This document shows, piece by piece, positions 43,541-51,690 of a DNA stretch of 64,000 nt. Source of the DNA: JAWXBA01 sp048499805 (lineage in GTDB: Bacteria > Gemmatimonadota > Gemmatimonadetes > Gemmatimonadales > GWC2-71-9). The notes beneath the pieces are model-generated. The model was not told where the DNA came from and did no database searches. It worked only from the letters and a program-made list of their open reading frames with translations. The stretch covers positions 424,877 through 488,876 of the forward strand of contig JASNZF010000005.1 in NCBI GenBank assembly GCA_048499805.1. Reading direction: 5' to 3'. Both the position numbers and the translations under genes were made by a program. Numbering within the stretch: position 1 is the stretch's first letter; every line of letters starts with the position of its first letter.

Positions 43541-44188
43541 TCAGGGGCAGCGCGCGGTGCCCGCCGCCGCCAACCCGAGGAGATCCACCAGGTCGGTTAC
43601 CGTGGAGCGGCCCCGGTCCTCGGCGCGCCAGGCGGTGATCACCTGCACCTGGTTGCCGGTGGTGAGGCCCGCCTTCAGGTCGGCCACGACCTTGCGGAGG
43701 GCGTAGGGGCGCTCGACCCAGCACCCCCGTTCCACCCCGGCCTCGTCGAGCAGCACCACCGTGGGGGTCGCCCCACGCCCATCCTCGGTCGGGTGCGCCG
43801 CCATCACGCCGGCGCCCTCGGTCGAATTGACGATCCGCATCTCGAGCGAGGGAACCAGTTCCACCAGGCGGGCCAGGTACGGAATGGTGTTGGCCGAATC
43901 GCCGCACCAGTCCTCCGCCACGACCAGGAAGCGCCACTGCCCCGCGATCGCGGCCGCGCGGGCGACCTGCTCGGGATCCGGGGTGCCATTGGCGTAGTTG
44001 TCGAGCCAGGTCTGTCGCCGCTGCTTGGCGGCCTCGAGGAACGCCTCCCAGGTGCGGCCCTGGCCGTAGAGGAGTGCGAGGCTGTCGGAGGCGACCGGGG
44101 CGGGGAGGGGGGCGCGGCCCAGGGGCGCCGGGGTACACCCTACCGGGGAGGCGGCAAGGCCAAGGGCGAGGAGGGTGGCTGAAAGCAT
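43541..44188 (-). CDS. Exported thioredoxin-like protein with CGDS site
   Basis: This 215-residue protein has a short signal ending in a possible lipobox (ASPVGCTP). It then has a thioredoxin fold with the active-site region VVAEDWCGDSANTIPYLARL and the cis-Pro region TPTVVLLDE. The second active-site Cys is Ser (CGDS), as in the thioredoxin_9-type family, so it is unlikely to act as a simple disulfide reductase. CATCTT lies six bases before the ATG. Confidence 0.75.
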   Translation of the reverse strand: MLSATLLALGLAASPVGCTPAPLGRAPLPAPVASDSLALLYGQGRTWEAFLEAAKQRRQTWLDNYANGTPDPEQVARAAAIAGQWRFLVVAEDWCGDSANTIPYLARLVELVPSLEMRIVNSTEGAGVMAAHPTEDGRGATPTVVLLDEAGVERGCWVERPYALRKVVADLKAGLTTGNQVQVITAWRAEDRGRSTVTDLVDLLGLAAAGTARCP

Positions 44189-44284
44189 GGATGGAAGATG
44201 GTCGGCCCGAGGGGGACTCGGAAGGCCGGAGCGCCGGCCTCCCGTTCCCGCTGCCCTGCGGCGTCCTGCTGGGGGCGCTCCGAC

Positions 44285-44743
44285 TCAGTCACGACGCCAG
44301 TCCCGGTCGTGATCGTCGTAGCGGTCGCCGAGCACATAGAACTTGTCGCCATGCTCACAGAGTGTCACCCGCTGCAGCCCCGACCGCCACCGCTGGAAGC
44401 CGTACTGGTCGGTACGGGGATCCCACCAGGCCGTGACGTGCCGGTTGTCGTGCCGGGCGTGGGACCGCTGCTTGTTGGCCCGGAAGTCCTCCACGATCGT
44501 CACCCGGCGGGTGTTCCGCCGCTCCACCACGATCCGCTCTCCCGGCCGCCGGACGCGTTCCACCACGACCACCCGCTCGCGGGGCTCGATGCGGTAGCGG
44601 TCTTCACCGATGAGGATCCGGCCCAGGACCGGGCCGGTGCGGATCTGCACCTCGGCGCGCACGTCCTGCGCCGGGGCGGGAGTGGCGGCGAGCAGAAGGA
44701 TCAGGGCGGGGATCGCCACGGGAGCAGCATGTCGGGTCATCAT
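44285..44743 (-). CDS. Exported basic protein of unknown function
   Basis: This 152-residue exported protein has a clear signal peptide (MMTRHAAPVAIPALILLLAA, cleavage near TPAPA). The mature part is rich in Arg, Val and His (RVVVVERVRRPGERIVVERR, RANKQRSHARHDNRHVTAWW) with many charged repeats. It is not recognised; a wall- or polymer-binding role is possible. GGAGGTG precedes the ATG. Confidence 0.6.
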   Translation of the reverse strand: MMTRHAAPVAIPALILLLAATPAPAQDVRAEVQIRTGPVLGRILIGEDRYRIEPRERVVVVERVRRPGERIVVERRNTRRVTIVEDFRANKQRSHARHDNRHVTAWWDPRTDQYGFQRWRSGLQRVTLCEHGDKFYVLGDRYDDHDRDWRRD

Positions 44744-44973
44744 CGCGCACCTCCAGGGGGGGTTGCAGTTGCCGGTTGCGCCCTCCCCAGAAGCGACCCT
44801 TGTGCCAAACAACGAAGTGGTTACCGCGCAACGACTTGCCGGAAACTCCCGGGACCACTGTCCGCTTGAAGTGTCCGAGTTCTGGGACACGGCGTCCGCC
44901 CGGCCGCACCTGCCTATATTTGACGGCAGGCCTGGCACGCCCTCTCCACCCGTTCCCGCTTCCCAGGATCCCC
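44744..44973. promoter_or_regulatory. Divergent promoter region before queD-like gene
   Basis: TATATT (44915-44920) is a candidate -10 for the plus-strand gene. GTGTCC (44873-44878) and GGACAC (44887-44892) form an inverted repeat about 23 bp upstream of it and could bind a regulator or overlap the -35. No ORF is seen in this 230-bp gap. Confidence 0.45.
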
Positions 44974-45480
44974 GTGTCCCACCCGTTCAGCGTGACCGTC
45001 GCCAAGGAGTACCTGACCTTCTCGGCCGCGCACTTCATCACCCTGGCCGGGCACCAGTGCGAGTCGCTGCACGGTCACAACTACCGGGTCGGGGTCACGG
45101 TCGTCGGCTCGGTGGACACCGCCAGCGGCTTCGTGGTGGACTTCGGGGTGATCAAGGAGATCGTCAAGCCGCTGATCGCGGAGGTGGACCACCGGGTGCT
45201 GCTCCCGAGCCGGAACGCCAAGCTGGAGTTCCGGAATGAGGGGGAACTCCTGGTGGTGATCTATCGGGGGGAGCACCGATTCACCTTTCCGCAGGCGCAT
45301 GTCGCCCTGGTGCCGGTGACCGACACCACCGCGGAACTCCTGGCGGAATACCTGGCGCGCCAGGTCGGCGAGGCGCTTTCCGCCCGTGGGTTGGCCACGG
45401 TGGCGGAGCTGCAGCTTGAGGTGGAGGAAAGCGTGGGGCAGTCGGCCGGCTACCGGATCGAACTCGGCGCGCACGGCTAG
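44974..45480 (+). CDS. 6-carboxytetrahydropterin / 6-pyruvoyl-tetrahydropterin synthase family
   Basis: This 168-residue QueD/PTPS-type enzyme acts on dihydroneopterin triphosphate. Zinc ligands are the His of FSAAHF and the two of LHGHNY. The catalytic Cys is in GHQCESLHGHNYRVGV, and GFVVDFGVIKEIV follows. QueD makes the queuosine precursor, whereas PTPS leads to tetrahydrobiopterin-like cofactors; sequence alone does not decide. The neighbouring carbinolamine dehydratase and the phhA gene favour a pterin-cofactor role, while gluQ favours queuosine. GTG start after AGGATCCCC. Confidence 0.88.
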   Translation: MSHPFSVTVAKEYLTFSAAHFITLAGHQCESLHGHNYRVGVTVVGSVDTASGFVVDFGVIKEIVKPLIAEVDHRVLLPSRNAKLEFRNEGELLVVIYRGEHRFTFPQAHVALVPVTDTTAELLAEYLARQVGEALSARGLATVAELQLEVEESVGQSAGYRIELGAHG

Positions 45481-45547
45481 GCAGGAGCGGGAATCCGCCG
45501 ATCGCCCACGACAGGGCCACCCTGCGTCCAACTGCCTGACCTGCGGT

Positions 45548-45904
45548 TCAGTCCCCTCCCCGCACGAACGGCTTGGCCGGCCCGGTCAGGTCGCTCCCCT
45601 CGCCCGGCCGCCACAGCACCTGGGTCTCGATCAAGCCCGCCACCTCGAAGTCCTTGCCAGTGATGCCCTTGGCGCTGTGGGTGGAGAGCGCCACGGACAC
45701 CGACGGCCAGGTCACCGTCAGGTCGGCGTGGTGGTCGGCGGCCTCGCAGATGAACGCGATGGCATTGGCCACCAGCATCGACCCGCGCCAGCCGTCGGTC
45801 TTGTAGGTCCGGCGGATGGCGCCATCGGAATGCTGCCAGGCCGGCAGGAAGGCCAGCTGGGCGCCAATCTCCGCCTCGGTGAGTGCCACGTCCCGTCGTA
45901 CCAT
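45548..45904 (-). CDS. phhB: Pterin-4a-carbinolamine dehydratase
   Basis: This 118-residue PCD/DCoH-family protein recycles the pterin cofactor after each Phe hydroxylation. The active-site motif is EAADHHADLTVTWPSVSVAL, with His-His at about residues 60-61, followed by STHSAKGITGKD. GGGAGG lies before the ATG. It is convergent with the QueD/PTPS-like gene and 32 bp downstream of pfkA on the same strand. The partner hydroxylase is at 30284. Confidence 0.9.
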   Translation of the reverse strand: MVRRDVALTEAEIGAQLAFLPAWQHSDGAIRRTYKTDGWRGSMLVANAIAFICEAADHHADLTVTWPSVSVALSTHSAKGITGKDFEVAGLIETQVLWRPGEGSDLTGPAKPFVRGGD

Positions 45905-45936
45905 TGCGATTGCCTCCCGTCTTGTCACCGGCGCGC

Positions 45937-47085
45937 TCAGTCGCCCAGGCTCACGCCCAGGTTGCGCGCCGTCAGGATGATCCCGCTGTCCAGCGGCACC
46001 AGCTTGGTGCGGCCCACCACCTCGTCGAGCGGTATCCGCGTGACGAGCGGCGGTCGCGACACCACCACATGCCCGAACTCCCCGTCGGCGACCGTGCGCA
46101 CCGCATGCGAGCCGAACCGGAGCCCGAGCAACCGGTCGAAGGTCGTGGGGGAGCCCCCGCGCTGGAGGTGCCCCAGCACCAGGCTCCGGGTCTCCTTGCC
46201 GGTCCGCTCGGCGATCCCCTCGGCCACCATCGCGCCGACCCCACCCAGGCGCTCCACGGTGCCTGCCCCCGCCACCTGCCGCAGCACCGGTGCCCCATCG
46301 ATCGGCCGGGCGCCCTCGGCCACTGCCACGATCGAGAAGAGCCGTCCGCTGGCATCGCGCTCGCGGATCTTGTCGCACACCTTCTCGATGTCGAACGGGA
46401 TCTCCGGGATCAGGATCACGTCGGCACTGCCCGACAACCCGCTGTGCAGCGTGATCCAACCCGCGTGCCGCCCCATCAGCTCGACCACCATCACCCGGTC
46501 ATGGCTCTCCGCGGTGGAGTGCACCTTGTCGATTGCGTCGGTGGCGGTGGCCACGGCGGTGTCAAAACCGAAGGTGGACTCGGTGCCCCAGACATCGTTG
46601 TCGATCGTCTTGGGCACGCCCACCAGCGGGACGCCCTTCTGCCACAGCCGGTGCGCAATCGAGAGGCTGCCGTCGCCACCGATCGCGATCAGGGCGTCGA
46701 AGCCGTGGCGCCGGAACGAGGCCACCAGCTCATCGGATCGATCGATCTCGACGGTCGTGCCGTCCGGCTGCCGGGCGGGCCAGCGGAACGGGTTGCCGCG
46801 GTTGGTGGTGCCGAGAATCGTGCCGCCGAGATGGGTGATCCCGCGGACCCGCTCGGGGTCGAGGGGAATCAGGCCGCCGCCGTTGCTCCCGGCCCGCCGG
46901 TCGGGGGGAAACGGCGGGGTCGGAATCGCTGGCACCAGGGAGCTGTCCTCGGGGTAGAGCCCGTCGTAGCCCCGCCGGATGCCATAGGTCTCCCACCCGC
47001 GCTGGTGACAGGAGAGGACGATGGCACGGATGACCGCATTGAGGCCCGGTGCATCCCCACCACCGGTCGAAATGGCGACGCGCAT
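45937..47085 (-). CDS. pfkA: 6-phosphofructokinase
   Basis: This 382-residue PfkA phosphorylates fructose 6-phosphate. Family blocks are STGGGDAPGLNAVIRA, IGGDGSLSIAHRL, PKTIDNDVWGTESTFGFDTA, ELMGRHAGWI and LGHLQRGG. GGDGS (not GGDDT) points to ATP as donor, while Lys before TIDND is the feature shared with the PPi-using branch. This combination marks the long actinobacterial-type clade. The chain is about 60 residues longer than E. coli PfkA, mostly in an insert at 55-85. Confidence 0.93.
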   Translation of the reverse strand: MRVAISTGGGDAPGLNAVIRAIVLSCHQRGWETYGIRRGYDGLYPEDSSLVPAIPTPPFPPDRRAGSNGGGLIPLDPERVRGITHLGGTILGTTNRGNPFRWPARQPDGTTVEIDRSDELVASFRRHGFDALIAIGGDGSLSIAHRLWQKGVPLVGVPKTIDNDVWGTESTFGFDTAVATATDAIDKVHSTAESHDRVMVVELMGRHAGWITLHSGLSGSADVILIPEIPFDIEKVCDKIRERDASGRLFSIVAVAEGARPIDGAPVLRQVAGAGTVERLGGVGAMVAEGIAERTGKETRSLVLGHLQRGGSPTTFDRLLGLRFGSHAVRTVADGEFGHVVVSRPPLVTRIPLDEVVGRTKLVPLDSGIILTARNLGVSLGD

Positions 47086-47166
47086 CAGGGCGACCCGCGG
47101 GTGAGGGAAATCGGGGCGGCGAGGAAACGCATTTGGGGGCGGATCATGTCGGGCCGGCGAACGCGA

Positions 47167-47397
47167 TCACGCACTCGCGGCGCGGATCGCGGCCACCACT
47201 TCTCCCGCCTCGGCGTGGCGCCGAAGCGCCTTCTTCGAGAAGACGAGTTGGCCTCCACAGGTCACCTCAAACACGCCGCCGCCCGAGGGGATCAACTCCA
47301 CCTCGGCGCCGGGGAACTCCGAACGCAACTCGGCTGCCAGACCGACAGCTCGCGGCTCGTAGTTTCAAATGACGCAGTATTGGATCGTGATCTGCAT
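47167..47397 (-). CDS. SelW/Rdx-family selenoprotein (CxxU), in-frame UGA
   Basis: Reading from the ATG at 47397 gives MQITIQYCVI, TGA, NYEPRAVGLAAELRSEFP and so on to a TGA stop at 47169-47167, 76 residues in all. The internal TGA (47367-47365) falls in the CxxU/CxxC redox motif of the SelT/SelW/SelH (Rdx) family, C8-V-I-U11. The rest matches the family: EVELIPSGGGVFEV then a short strand and KKALRRHAEAGEVVAAI. Proteins of this family are thioredoxin-like redox factors. GGGAG precedes the ATG, and pfkA lies 81 bp downstream. Confidence 0.87.
47333..47367 (-). promoter_or_regulatory. Candidate bacterial SECIS in the SelW-like gene
   Basis: Fifteen bases after the UGA codon (47367-47365), GCTGTC (47349-47344) pairs with GGCAGC (47338-47333) around the loop GGTCT. 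The loop sequence GGUCU and the distance are the same as in the E. coli fdhF SECIS apical hairpin, which SelB recognises. This supports UGA as Sec here. Confidence 0.7.
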
Positions 47398-47583
47398 GGG
47401 ACTCCCTGGTGAGATCGAGGCCGCCGCGGTGCCAGAAACGCACCGTCAGGCGTCTGGAGAGGCATGGGTCCATCCTCCCCTCGGCGATGCGCGAATCGTA
47501 GTGCCCTCCCCAGCGCACGCAAGGCCGGACCACTTCCCGCCGGCCACCTTGCGCCAGCGTTCGCACCGTGGGTGATTTCCCCG

Positions 47584-49362
47584 ATGCGCCCTCCCCGCCC
47601 CCGAATCTCCTCGCCAGTGCCGGGACGGCTCCGGCGCGGATGGGTGACTGTCGTTGGTCTTGCCACCCTCGTTGCGGGACCGCCCGCCGCCGCACAGGTT
47701 GGCCCGCCGCTACCCCCGGCCGGCAGCTGGCCCACCGCCCTCCACGATCCCGAAGGGACGCGCCACAGCGACCTCGACCAGATCACCCCCGCCAACGTTG
47801 GCAGGTTGCAGGAGGCGTGGCGCTTCGCGGGGCCCGTGACCGGCGGCTGGGAGGGTGGCCCGCTGGTCATCGGCGACGTGATGTACCTCCACACCCCCTT
47901 CCCGAACCGGGTCGTGGCGCTCGACCTCCGGCAGCCCGGCCGGGTCCTCTGGACCTACAACCCACCGGTCGACCGGGCGCCTCCCCCGACCGCGGCGCGC
48001 GGCACGAGCGCCCGTGGCCTGGCCTGGCACCCCAGGGGCATCGTCTACGTCCCGATCCTCCCCGGCGACCTGGCCGCGCTGGATGCTGCCACCGGTCGGG
48101 AGATCTGGCGGGTGCGTAACGCCAACTGGCGCAGCGGTGCGACGCTCAGCAGTGCCCCGCTGGTGGCAGGCGATGTCGTCCTGGTCGGCATGGCCGGGTC
48201 GGAGTACGGCGCACGCGGATACCTCACGGCCTATCAAGCCGACAACGGGAAGCTGCTCTGGCGCGGGTACACCACCGGGCCGGACGCCGACCTCCTGCTG
48301 TCCGGGCCCGCGGAGCCGCGCCTGCGTGGCCAGGGCCTCTCGAGCTGGCCTACCGACGCCTGGCGCCAGGGGGGTGGGACCACCGATGGCTGGCTGACCT
48401 GGGATCCCCGGTCGCGGATCGTCTTCCACGGGACCGGAGCCCCGGCACCCTGGAACGGCACCGCGCGGCCCGGTGACAACAAGTGGACCTCCTCGATCCT
48501 GGCCCGGGACCTCGCCACCGGGCAGGTGCGCTGGGCGTTCCAGGTCACCACCGGCGATGCCTGGGGGTATGGGGCGGAGACCGAGAACATCCTGGCCGAC
48601 CTCACCATCGGCGGGCAGCGTGTGCCGGCGCTGGTCCACATCGGGCGCAACGGGTTCGCCTACACCCTCGACCGGCTTTCCGGTCGCCTCCTGGTCGTCG
48701 AACGTGCCGGCCCGGTGAACTGGGTGTCGCATGTCGACCCCAACTCCGGCGTCCCCACGAAGGAACCACGGTACGTCCCCCCCGCCAGTGGCACCACGCG
48801 CGGCATCTGCCCGGCCACCGTGGGGCTCAAGGGCTCGGCTCCGGCCGCGTTCAGCCCCGCCACCGCGCTGGTCTACGCCCCGCTCATGAACCTCTGCATG
48901 GACGTGACGACCCAGCCGCCGGCCCTGCTCCCGGGCCAGCCCTACCTGGGCGCCACTTGGAAGCTGCTGCCGGGGCCAGGGCCCTCGATGGGCCGGCTCA
49001 TTGCCTGGGATCCGGCGATGGGCGCGATCCGGTGGGAGGTGGGCGAGCCGTATCCGATCCTGGGGGGAGTACTGGCCACCGCCTCGGGGCTGGTCTTCTA
49101 CGTCACCACCGATGGATGGCTCAAGGCAGTGGACCAGCAGGGTGGCCGCGAGCGACTCCGGTACCGGCTCCCGGCGGGTTCCATCGGGTCGCCGATGACC
49201 TATCTCGGGCCCGATGGCCGACAGTACCTGGCCGTGCTCCTAGGCCTGGGCGGATGGCCGGGCCTCGCCAACGCCGCGGCGGTCCGCCCGCCCACCTGGG
49301 ACAGCAGCACACCGGGACTCCTCCTGGTGCTCGCGCTGCCCACGGCGGAGCCACCGGAGTGA
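47584..49362 (+). CDS. PQQ-type quinoprotein dehydrogenase-like propeller
   Basis: This 592-residue exported protein has a signal peptide (VTVVGLATLVAGPPAAAQ) and an eight-bladed quinoprotein propeller. The entry block SWPTALHDPEGTRHSDLDQI and blades such as VYVPILPGDLAALDAATGRE and LIAWDPAMGAIRWE are typical of membrane glucose/alcohol dehydrogenases. No haem-binding CxxCH follows. The catalytic Asp and Ca2+ ligands could not be verified by eye, so the substrate is unknown. The downstream gene starts inside its stop codon. Confidence 0.83.
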   Translation: MRPPRPRISSPVPGRLRRGWVTVVGLATLVAGPPAAAQVGPPLPPAGSWPTALHDPEGTRHSDLDQITPANVGRLQEAWRFAGPVTGGWEGGPLVIGDVMYLHTPFPNRVVALDLRQPGRVLWTYNPPVDRAPPPTAARGTSARGLAWHPRGIVYVPILPGDLAALDAATGREIWRVRNANWRSGATLSSAPLVAGDVVLVGMAGSEYGARGYLTAYQADNGKLLWRGYTTGPDADLLLSGPAEPRLRGQGLSSWPTDAWRQGGGTTDGWLTWDPRSRIVFHGTGAPAPWNGTARPGDNKWTSSILARDLATGQVRWAFQVTTGDAWGYGAETENILADLTIGGQRVPALVHIGRNGFAYTLDRLSGRLLVVERAGPVNWVSHVDPNSGVPTKEPRYVPPASGTTRGICPATVGLKGSAPAAFSPATALVYAPLMNLCMDVTTQPPALLPGQPYLGATWKLLPGPGPSMGRLIAWDPAMGAIRWEVGEPYPILGGVLATASGLVFYVTTDGWLKAVDQQGGRERLRYRLPAGSIGSPMTYLGPDGRQYLAVLLGLGGWPGLANAAAVRPPTWDSSTPGLLLVLALPTAEPPE

Positions 49363-50303
49363 GCAGCATCTCCGTGGCAACGCGCACCGTGCTGTTCGCG
49401 ATGGGCGCGGCGATCGGCTGCACACCGGCGCCGCTCGACCCCGGCCCATGGGAGGCGACGGCCCCAGCCACCCTCGTCACTGTCGCGGACCTGGCCGGCG
49501 GCGCGCTGCGCGAGACCAGCGGCGTGGCAGCCAGTCGCCGCTACCCGGGCATCCTGTGGAGCCACAACGATTCCGGCCACCCCGCCGAGATCGTCGCGAC
49601 CGACACCTCGGGCAAAATCCTCGGCGCCTGGACCGTTCCCGGCGCGACCAATGTCGACTGGGAGGACCTCGCCCTCGGCCCCTGCCCCGCCGGCGCCTGC
49701 CTCTACATCGGCGACACCGGCGACAACAGCGAGCGACGGTCCTCCATCACGATCTACCGGGTGCCAGAGCCGGACCCCCGGGTCCCGACCGCCGAGCTGC
49801 CCGGGGCCGATGCGCTGCGGATCCGGCTGCCCGACCAGGCCCGGGACATCGAGGCCCTCCACGTCGACCGCGACAGCGCGGTCTGGCTGGTATCGAAGGG
49901 ACGCAGTGGCCCCATCGTCCTCTACCAGATCCCGGCGGCGGCGTGGGGGCGCGATTCCGCCGAGGCGATCTGGATCGACTCCCTCCCGATCTATCATCAC
50001 GTCCCGAGCCGCCATATGGTGACCGGATCGGCGGTCTCGCCGGGCGGCGATCGCGTGGTCGTGCGGACCTACCACGACCTGTTCCTGTTCGAGCGCTCCG
50101 CCGGGGGAGGGCTGCTCCCGGCACGCCCACCCAATCGATGTGACCTGGAGGGACTGGAGGTCCAGGGCGAGGGGGTGGACTGGTGGGACGAGTCGACCCT
50201 CGTGCTCACGAGCGAGGCGAACGTCGGGGTCCCCGCCCGGTTGCGACTGGTCGACTGCGGGTGGCGGCCGTCGGGGGGAGACTCCGCCGGGGTCGTCCCG
50301 TAG
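49359..50303 (+). CDS. Lipoprotein with phytase-like propeller sequence
   Basis: This 314-residue predicted lipoprotein has the signal VLFAMGAAIGCTP. The motifs TSGVAASRRYPGILWSHNDS, GATNVDWEDLALGPC and CLYIGDTGDN are typical of a propeller family of unknown role in Gemmatimonadota and Actinobacteria, sometimes annotated as esterase-like phytase. GTG start overlapping the stop of the PQQ-type gene (GTGA), so both are co-translated. Confidence 0.75.
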   Translation: MSSISVATRTVLFAMGAAIGCTPAPLDPGPWEATAPATLVTVADLAGGALRETSGVAASRRYPGILWSHNDSGHPAEIVATDTSGKILGAWTVPGATNVDWEDLALGPCPAGACLYIGDTGDNSERRSSITIYRVPEPDPRVPTAELPGADALRIRLPDQARDIEALHVDRDSAVWLVSKGRSGPIVLYQIPAAAWGRDSAEAIWIDSLPIYHHVPSRHMVTGSAVSPGGDRVVVRTYHDLFLFERSAGGGLLPARPPNRCDLEGLEVQGEGVDWWDESTLVLTSEANVGVPARLRLVDCGWRPSGGDSAGVVP

Positions 50304-50348
50304 CAGTCCGGCCAGCAGGGCGGGGAGAGGGCCGCGAGCCGATTTCGT

Positions 50349-50386
50349 AGTACCAACTGGTACTCCGCTTCAATACCGACTATCTT
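50349..50386 (+). promoter_or_regulatory. Palindromic operator and -10 element
   Basis: AGTACCA-AC-TGGTACT (50349-50364) is a perfect palindrome with 7-bp arms. It covers the expected -35 of a -10-like TATCTT at 50381-50386. A dimeric regulator, possibly the nearby TrmB-type one (51691), could block the promoter. Identity of the regulator is a guess. Confidence 0.5.
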
Positions 50387-50393
50387 CCCCCCC

Positions 50394-51539
50394 ATTCGCA
50401 GGTCGGCCATCACCCCGACGCAGGGGGCGCGTCTGGAACTCCCCACCCAACACCGCATCCCGCTCACCTGGCTGATCCAGCATGGTGGTGAGGCGATTCG
50501 ATATCGTGCCCTGGCCGACCTGGCGCCGGAGGGCTCCTCGAGCATGGAACTGCTCCAGGAGGCGGCGCGATCGGTGGTCACCTCCAAGCCAGCGACGACG
50601 ATCACCAAGAAGCAGAAGGACACGGGGGTCTGGGCCGGGAACCTCCTGGGCCTGGCGGCCTCGTCGGCGACCGGGATCAAGGATGTCGGCACGATTCCCC
50701 AGTACCGGCGCCTGCTGCAGATGGGCTACCCGCGCGATGGCCGGCCGTTCCGGCTGGCCGACCGGCTGCTTTTCCGGATCCTCTCGCGCGATGAGGACCC
50801 CGCGCTGCTGTTCGAGTACCAGAAGGCGGCCAAGGCCACCCCCGGCACGGCGGAGTGGTTCCGCGACTACCTGCGCGAGGCCGCGACCGCCGCGCTCGCC
50901 GAGGCGGGGTACATGGAGGATCCGCGGATCCGCGGCTCGGCGCACAAGATCGCCAGCGCCATCTCCAGTTTCCTGCGCAGCCCGCTGGCGGAGAAGCCGC
51001 TGGTGAAGTCCGGCAAGAGCACCAGCCTCCATCCCGACGCCCATCCGCCGACCTGGTACACCCTGGCGATGGTGGCCGCGATGCCCAACCTGCAGCGCGA
51101 GCGCGCCGGGTTCACCGAGCGCCTGGGGCAGTACCTGGGCGGCGCGGCCCCCAAGAAGAGCTTCAACATCCCGGTCGGCAAGAAGATGCTCAAGTCGGAC
51201 ACCGTCCTGCTCGGGTGCCCGATCGTGGCCGATGCCAAGGGCCAGGCGAAGGACATCCCGCTGGCGCTGCACTTCATCGAGCTGCTGGCCCGGATCGGCT
51301 CGGTGCACGCCTCGCCCACCGCCACCAAGGTCCTGGCCCGGATGTTCTCGGAGTGCGATGAGCAGGGCGTCTGGCACCCCCACAACCTCCGGGTCAGCCC
51401 GAAGGTAGGGAACAAGCTCAGCTACCACACCTATCCACTGCAGGAAGAGGTCAAGAGCACCGAGGGGCGCGCCGTCGACGTGACCTTCCGCCTGGCGCTC
51501 ATTGCGCGGTTGATCGGGTTGGAGGTGGAGACGGTATGA
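50394..51539 (+). CDS. Conserved-looking protein of unknown function, helical repeats
   Basis: The frame is coding from well upstream of its first ATG (50544): RLELPTQHRIPLTWLIQHGG and EAIRYRALADL precede it without a stop. The only plausible start is ATT at 50394, seven bases after the TATCTT element, giving 381 residues and a leaderless mRNA with a rare start codon. The protein is helix-rich (LLQMGYPRDGRPFRLADRLL, GVWHPHNLRVSPKVGNKLSY) and may form an alpha/alpha toroid like prenyltransferase-type proteins. There is no signal peptide. I do not recognise it. Confidence 0.65.
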   Translation: MRRSAITPTQGARLELPTQHRIPLTWLIQHGGEAIRYRALADLAPEGSSSMELLQEAARSVVTSKPATTITKKQKDTGVWAGNLLGLAASSATGIKDVGTIPQYRRLLQMGYPRDGRPFRLADRLLFRILSRDEDPALLFEYQKAAKATPGTAEWFRDYLREAATAALAEAGYMEDPRIRGSAHKIASAISSFLRSPLAEKPLVKSGKSTSLHPDAHPPTWYTLAMVAAMPNLQRERAGFTERLGQYLGGAAPKKSFNIPVGKKMLKSDTVLLGCPIVADAKGQAKDIPLALHFIELLARIGSVHASPTATKVLARMFSECDEQGVWHPHNLRVSPKVGNKLSYHTYPLQEEVKSTEGRAVDVTFRLALIARLIGLEVETV

Positions 51540-51543
51540 CTGC

Positions 51544-51680
51544 GTCGGGACTGGGGACCGGGGGCTGGGGACTCGGGGGTGCGATTCGCCGCCCTCAATC
51601 AGTTCGCAGTAGGGCGCTCGGGATCCTCCGCTCGGGCACGCGACGCAAGCCCCTAGTCCCCAGCCCCCAGTCCCGTTCAC
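51544..51680. repeat. GGGGACT / AGTCCCC inverted repeats
   Basis: The left arm (51547-51573) reads GGGACTGGGGACCGGGGG and continues GCTGGGGACT. The right arm (51651-51674) is CCCTAGTCCCCAGCCCCCAG then TCCC. They are nearly exact reverse complements about 77 bp apart, between two plus-strand genes. The spacer has no ORF. Confidence 0.8.
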
Positions 51681-51690
51681 TCCGCCACTA

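Noticed and set aside
41005..43638. 877-codon plus-strand ORF opposite the helicase
   Set aside because: The helicase on the minus strand has all SF2 motifs; the opposite frame is rich in His/Gln/Arg without any fold signature.
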